Assembly: GCA_036873755.1 (NCBI GenBank)
Contig: JAVTVY010017512.1
Span: 1 to 64,000 of the forward strand
Direction: 5' to 3'
Length of the DNA stretch: 64,000 nucleotides
From: Hanleya hanleyi
Lineage: Eukaryota; Mollusca; Polyplacophora; Lepidopleurida; Hanleyidae
A program made the translations under genes and the position numbers. Below are positions 60,313 to 64,000 of this stretch, in pieces. The number at the start of each line of letters is the position of its first letter. Position 1 is the stretch's first letter. Under the pieces are notes generated by a model. It was not told where the DNA came from, did no database searches, and worked only from the letters and a program-made list of their open reading frames with translations.

Positions 60313-61155
60313 TACACTGAAAAACTTTGGTTAGTCAATACGACGAATACAAGGCTAGTCGATCAACTTTGACGAACTTCAATGGACCGAGTTAGTCAAA
60401 TCGACCAACACAAACTAGTCACTAGACAGGTGGAACTAACGTAGGTTGGTCACTTTGACAAGTGTATACGAGTCCAATAAATTTGACTAATGTAAAGAGC
60501 CCATATTGGTCAAGTTGACGAACAAAATTAGTCAAGTGGGCTAGTCACTTTGACGAATATATAATTAGTCAATGTAAAGGGAGATAACCGGGAAATGAAT
60601 CGCCAGAGGGGGCTACTGAAGAAGTTGTCTGGGCGCCATTTTCCTTCTCTGGTGTTACTGTTGTGCTGAGGTAATTTAAATCCGGTTCCATCCTCCCATT
60701 TGCTAAATAATACTTTCAAAACACTTTCTGAAAATGAATTAACATCTAAAGGTCCACATTTTAGTTAACTTATTAGTAGTTGGTTGACCAGTATATGGGA
60801 GGAGCCGGCATTGGGTTGGTTGGTATGCTGACCGGCAAAACAACACATTACCGTACAGTACGGCGTAGTACTAGTATTTAGCAGGGATAGATCCTGATTT
60901 AGTGTTAGGGGAATTGTCTTCGGGAGAATAATGTTGAATAATTGTTCCCCTCCCGCCTTGCTAAGTTTGACGCTCACAGAAAAAGTTCACCGTTTACTGG
61001 GTGGCAGACAATTTGACTTTTGACTAATTGGCGTTCGTCAAATTTGACCAGTTCTAGTTGGTCAGTTTTTGACTAGGAGTTCGTCATTTTGACTAATGGA
61101 CGTTCGTCAAATTTGACCAGTTCTAGTTGGTCAGTTTTGTTGGCAGTTGAAAAAA

Positions 61156-62034
61156 ATGAACAGATTGGAACATGTCAGTGTATTTTCATGTTGTCGATGC
61201 CATTACAGCACAAGGCATTTCATACAGTTAATCCATCATTATAAAGGTATCCATGAATTTCAACGGAACTTCTCTGTTGTTTGTGGTATTGAAAGCTGCC
61301 AAAAGTCGTACACCGTCATAAAATCATTTCAGTCACATATATTGAGGAAACATCCAGATTTTTATCAAAATAACATATCCGCCCGTAGTAAGTCACAAAC
61401 AGCAGATAGAGAGCAAGTTGAGAACATGGATGAAAATCAGGAGTTGTCTGGTGAAAATGATGGCAATCATGTAGATATGGAGGACACAGCATCTGATCAG
61501 TCCAGAGCAGGAATCACAGGAAATTTTCATTTTGCGAAGCATATAGCGCAGTTTCTTTTGATGCTCAGAGAAATGAAGAAACTTTCCATGAATGCATGTG
61601 TTGATGTGGTCAATGAAATTGAAAATATTGTTTCTTTGTGTCAAAATGAAACCAGAGTTTATCTTGAGAAAGTTCTCCGGGAAAACGGTGTAAATCTGCA
61701 CAATCTGACTGGTTGTGATGAAATTTTTGAATCTTCACAGAGAGCTATACTTGATTGTGAATCCTTATCCAGTGCTAAAAAGCAAAATTCATTTTTCAAG
61801 AAGGAATTCGGTTACATTGAGCCAGTAGAACTTACTGTAGGTGAAGATATCAAGGGAAATTCAGAAACACTAGTGTATGTCCCTATCAAGGACACGCTTA
61901 AGGGCTTACTCGCCCATGATGATGTGTTGGCTTGCATTTTAAACCCTCGCCAGTCAAATGATCAAAAATTGACAGACTTCTGTGATGGAAATGCCTACAA
62001 GTCTAATGGCTTATTTGGTTTCCATATAAAATGA
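61156..62034 (+). CDS. Transposon-encoded C2H2 zinc-finger protein, N-terminal part (truncated)
   Basis: A 292-residue open frame inside the 60315-62960 DNA transposon. The first in-frame ATG is at 61156; a possible acceptor (TTGGCAG) just before it leaves open an upstream exon. Two C2H2 fingers are visible: C12-x2-C15-x12-H28-x4-H33 and C43-x4-C48-x12-H61-x4-H66. An acidic, Ser/Asn-rich linker (about 75-120) follows, then a helical region. The C-terminal part (YVPIKDTL..LLAHDDV.., then ..FCDGNAYKSN) matches my recollection of a family of long predicted proteins in fish and invertebrates that continue into a D/E-rich transposase-like region. Here the frame stops just where that region should begin, beside a GC-rich insertion. 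Inference: the DNA-binding N-terminus of an EnSpm/CACTA-type transposon protein that has lost its catalytic half, so the element is probably non-autonomous. A domesticated gene is possible but less likely, given intact transposon ends around it. Confidence 0.7.
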   Translation: MNRLEHVSVFSCCRCHYSTRHFIQLIHHYKGIHEFQRNFSVVCGIESCQKSYTVIKSFQSHILRKHPDFYQNNISARSKSQTADREQVENMDENQELSGENDGNHVDMEDTASDQSRAGITGNFHFAKHIAQFLLMLREMKKLSMNACVDVVNEIENIVSLCQNETRVYLEKVLRENGVNLHNLTGCDEIFESSQRAILDCESLSSAKKQNSFFKKEFGYIEPVELTVGEDIKGNSETLVYVPIKDTLKGLLAHDDVLACILNPRQSNDQKLTDFCDGNAYKSNGLFGFHIK

Positions 62035-62049
62035 TGTTTCTTGTAATTG

Positions 62050-62260
62050 TAACTGGTCTCCATCGCCACTCCCACTCCGCTGTGCTGGCCGTCGGGTAGG
62101 GGGCTGGACTGGGCCATCTTCCACTCAACCCGGCGGTTTGGCCCAGCGGGGTGGGCTCTCTTAGCCTCCTAGGGGTGCAGCTGTCGGTAGGAGATGGGAA
62201 TTGAACCATCTCCGACAGGCTGCACCTCCAGGGGGCTGACTATGTGGCGATGGGGGGAGG
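62050..62260 (-). mobile_element. GC-rich insert with pol III box B-like motif (possible SINE)
   Basis: An abrupt GC-rich island follows the stop of the zinc-finger ORF. CCATCGCCAC near the left edge recurs inverted near the right edge (GTGGCGATGG). On the minus strand the sequence GATGGTTCAATTCCCATC resembles a tRNA T-arm/box B. A tRNA-derived SINE is the simplest guess, but no target duplication was identified. Its position suggests it may have truncated the ORF. Confidence 0.35.
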
Positions 62261-62962
62261 AGGGTCTATGATTGTTTGCTCATAATGTGAGCCTTTGATT
62301 TGCAATGGAAAATATATCAATTATACCTAATGTTAATGATTTCAGTCTTGTCAATTGCAGATTTGGGGAATGAAATAAAACACCTTCACACACGGAGCTA
62401 AGGGTACGATAATTGCGGTCTGAACATCTGAGATTTCAGTGGCGTTATCTATTCAGGGATCTGAATGTCTTCCCTGAAGTTGGTTAGATGTCACTATAAG
62501 AAATATATTTTAATGGTCAGTATGGGACAGTGATTCTTTGTGCGGTTATGTTCATTTTACTGCAAGGTAAACTAAAATTATTTAACATGGGCATTTTGAC
62601 AATAAATAAATACTCAAGTTGGCCTAACATTTTTGCAGTTCACAGGGCTGAGCACATCCATAAAAGAATGATCTTCGAAAGGAAGGGGGGGCGGGTATAA
62701 ACATGTTCAAATTTTGCTTTTTGTATGCTGGGTTAATGAGTGGGTCAAAAATAGCCTGTTTTGAGCGTAGGAACTTTATGAATGCCCCCTTAGTCAAATC
62801 CACCAACGGATGCACAGGTTAGTCAAAATGACCAACTTTGGGTGAGGTTAGTCAATCTGACTAACCGTAAGAGTCAAATTGACCAATTCATGTGTCATCT
62901 GGGAGACGGACAATAGACTAGCCTAAGTTTGTCAATATGACTAACCAAAGTTTTTCAGTGTA

Positions 62963-63240
62963 TTCACTAATTCCACACTCCTCTGTTCACTAATTCTGGA
63001 CTTTTCTGTTCTATTCATATTACTCTCTTCTGTTCTTTCGATAATACACATTTGTTCACTCATTCTGCACTTCTGCTTACTAGTTCTACACACTTTTGTT
63101 CTGTTGATAATACATTTCGGTTCACTAATTCTACTTTGTTCTGTTCATTAATTCTACACTTCTTTTCTGTTCACTAATTATACACTTCTGTTCTACACCC
63201 TGTTGTTTGCTAATTCTGCACACTTCTGTTCTAGCTAAAG
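62963..63240. repeat. 23-bp minisatellite, right part
   Basis: Continuation of the 59411-60312 array beyond the transposon (TTCACTAATTCCACACTCCTCTG and variants). Confidence 0.88.
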
Positions 63241-63244
63241 CTGC

Positions 63245-64000
63245 TATAGTCTGTCCCACAAATTCTACACACCACTATTTCAGTTTCCAATTGATGCAAT
63301 ACTGCATGCAGTCTTTAAGACAAGCCCATGCCCCCCCCCCTATAAAATAATAGCCACATGGACAGCTCTATCCACATACAGTAAACCAATACCTCATTCC
63401 CCCCAGACCCCTGTTTATACTTGCTTCTCTCAATACGATCTGTTGTTGAGCACATTTCTAGCAATAAATATTTGTATTTTTATACATGTCACTTGAAAAG
63501 AGGAAGATGGTCATTAGGCAGAGCTTCACTTGTCACTTTTGAGAGTGATCGATTAACTTTTACTACTAAATTAGGGTGTTTCCGTTTTCCCAACTAAGTG
63601 GTACTTAAACTAGTACAAGTTTGAAGCCATGCATCCTTACAACAACCTAAACATTCTCAGTCCTCATATACATATGTGAGGAAAAACTGCAAGCTGCAAC
63701 TGTTCATCAAGAGTTACAATAAATCAACAAATGTAAGGGACTAGCTAATTAACAGCGTTTCCTTTCAAAGGTAGAATTTGACATCCTTTATTCTGCACAC
63801 ATCTTACAAAAAAGGAGCTTTACGCTATTTCTTCGAATTTTTAGAACAGCATTTTTAGAAAAAGAAGCAGAAAAACATCTTTATGTCAACTGAGGCTGAA
63901 TACTGTGGCACGGATTTGTTATTCATCCCAAGAACGGAAAAGACAGCTAGTGAAATTTATAGAATTTTAGTAGATGCCAGAAGTTAACTTTTGTCAATTG
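63245..64000. other. No gene recognised
   Basis: AT-rich sequence to the window edge. No exon, element end or RNA gene seen. Confidence 0.5.

Larger units (their letters stand above)
60315..62960 (+). mobile_element. CACTG-ended DNA transposon (EnSpm/CACTA type), complete ends
   Basis: Starts CACTGAAAAACTTTGGTTAG and ends with its inverted complement (CTAACCAAAGTTTTTCAGTG), a near-perfect terminal inverted repeat of about 30 bp. TA flanks both sides (60313-60314 and 62961-62962). Joining the flanks gives ctcttcTAttcactaattc, which matches the 23-bp minisatellite it landed in (ctcttctgttcactaattc), so the boundaries and the 2-bp duplication are independently supported. Subterminal regions (60330-60580, 61005-61140, 62790-62940) are packed with GTTAGTCAA/TTGACCAA words in both orientations. 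Length is 2,646 bp. CACT(A/G) ends with short duplications are typical of EnSpm/CACTA; the superfamily call is inference. Confidence 0.85.

Noticed and set aside
1..64000. CRISPR arrays, bacterial operons or prophage
   Set aside because: The tandem repeats lack unique equal-length spacers, and splice sites, SINEs and MITEs show a eukaryotic genome.

Overview
This window is non-coding-rich DNA from a eukaryotic (metazoan) genome. It is AT-rich, genes are split by long introns, and repeats dominate. A lophotrochozoan, most probably a mollusc, is suggested by three things. The first is a short interspersed repeat (GAGTGAGTGAGT...ACGTCGCTTT...ATATCACGAC) of a type I associate with mollusc genomes. 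The second is Helitron-like elements whose ~157-bp core tandem repeats run into an ACGG/ACTG microsatellite and then a hairpin, the plan of the bivalve 'pearl'/HINE elements. The third is an invertebrate-type BAMBI gene. The species cannot be named from sequence alone.

Supported coding sequence is sparse. (1) A BAMBI-like TGF-beta pseudoreceptor gene lies on the minus strand. Its cysteine-rich ectodomain exon is 33415-33696 and its linker/transmembrane/tail exon is 29982-30418. The splice sites and phases join perfectly; the signal-peptide exon was not found. (2) A C2H2 zinc-finger ORF (61156-62034, plus) is carried by a DNA transposon with well-defined ends, CACTG termini and a TA duplication (60315-62960), of EnSpm/CACTA type. 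(3) A possible 3'-terminal exon at 58767-58970 (minus) may hold a partial HYR-like domain, with a decayed copy beside it. (4) An Arg/Gly/Ser-rich exon may lie at 1182-1525 (plus); its repeat units differ mainly at third codon positions.

Layout: 0-8.4 kb is mostly unique DNA, with the RG-rich exon, a repeat shared with 23.3-23.8 kb, an array of the palindrome GAGGAAATTTCCTC (4.8-6.1 kb) and a complete SINE with a 14-bp duplication. 8.8-18.5 kb is a Helitron-like satellite block. It holds 157-bp arrays and a ~3.3-kb tandem segmental duplication, each copy of which carries a 754-bp foldback element with 6-bp CCGATC duplications. 19.5-28.8 kb is a dense field of palindromic and inverted-repeat elements, including a perfect spacerless 108-bp palindrome and a MITE with a 9-bp duplication. 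28.8-37 kb is the BAMBI 3' half, with several palindromic MITEs in its introns. 36.8-38.4 kb is a 46-bp minisatellite invaded by a SINE that was itself invaded by a 302-bp piggyBac-type MITE. 38-58 kb is mostly unremarkable DNA with scattered MITEs. 59.4-63.2 kb is a 23-bp minisatellite split by the CACTG element.

The main theme is transposon ecology. Several element families share TA-flanked C(A/N)CTC/G-type ends, and each is filled with its own short 'word' repeated in both orientations (TTGAGTGAA, AATCTATTAGATT, ATTTCAGGGA, GTTAGTCAA). The one coding member carries a two-finger C2H2 protein. Several insertion boundaries are confirmed inside the window, because a neighbouring repeat copy supplies the empty site.
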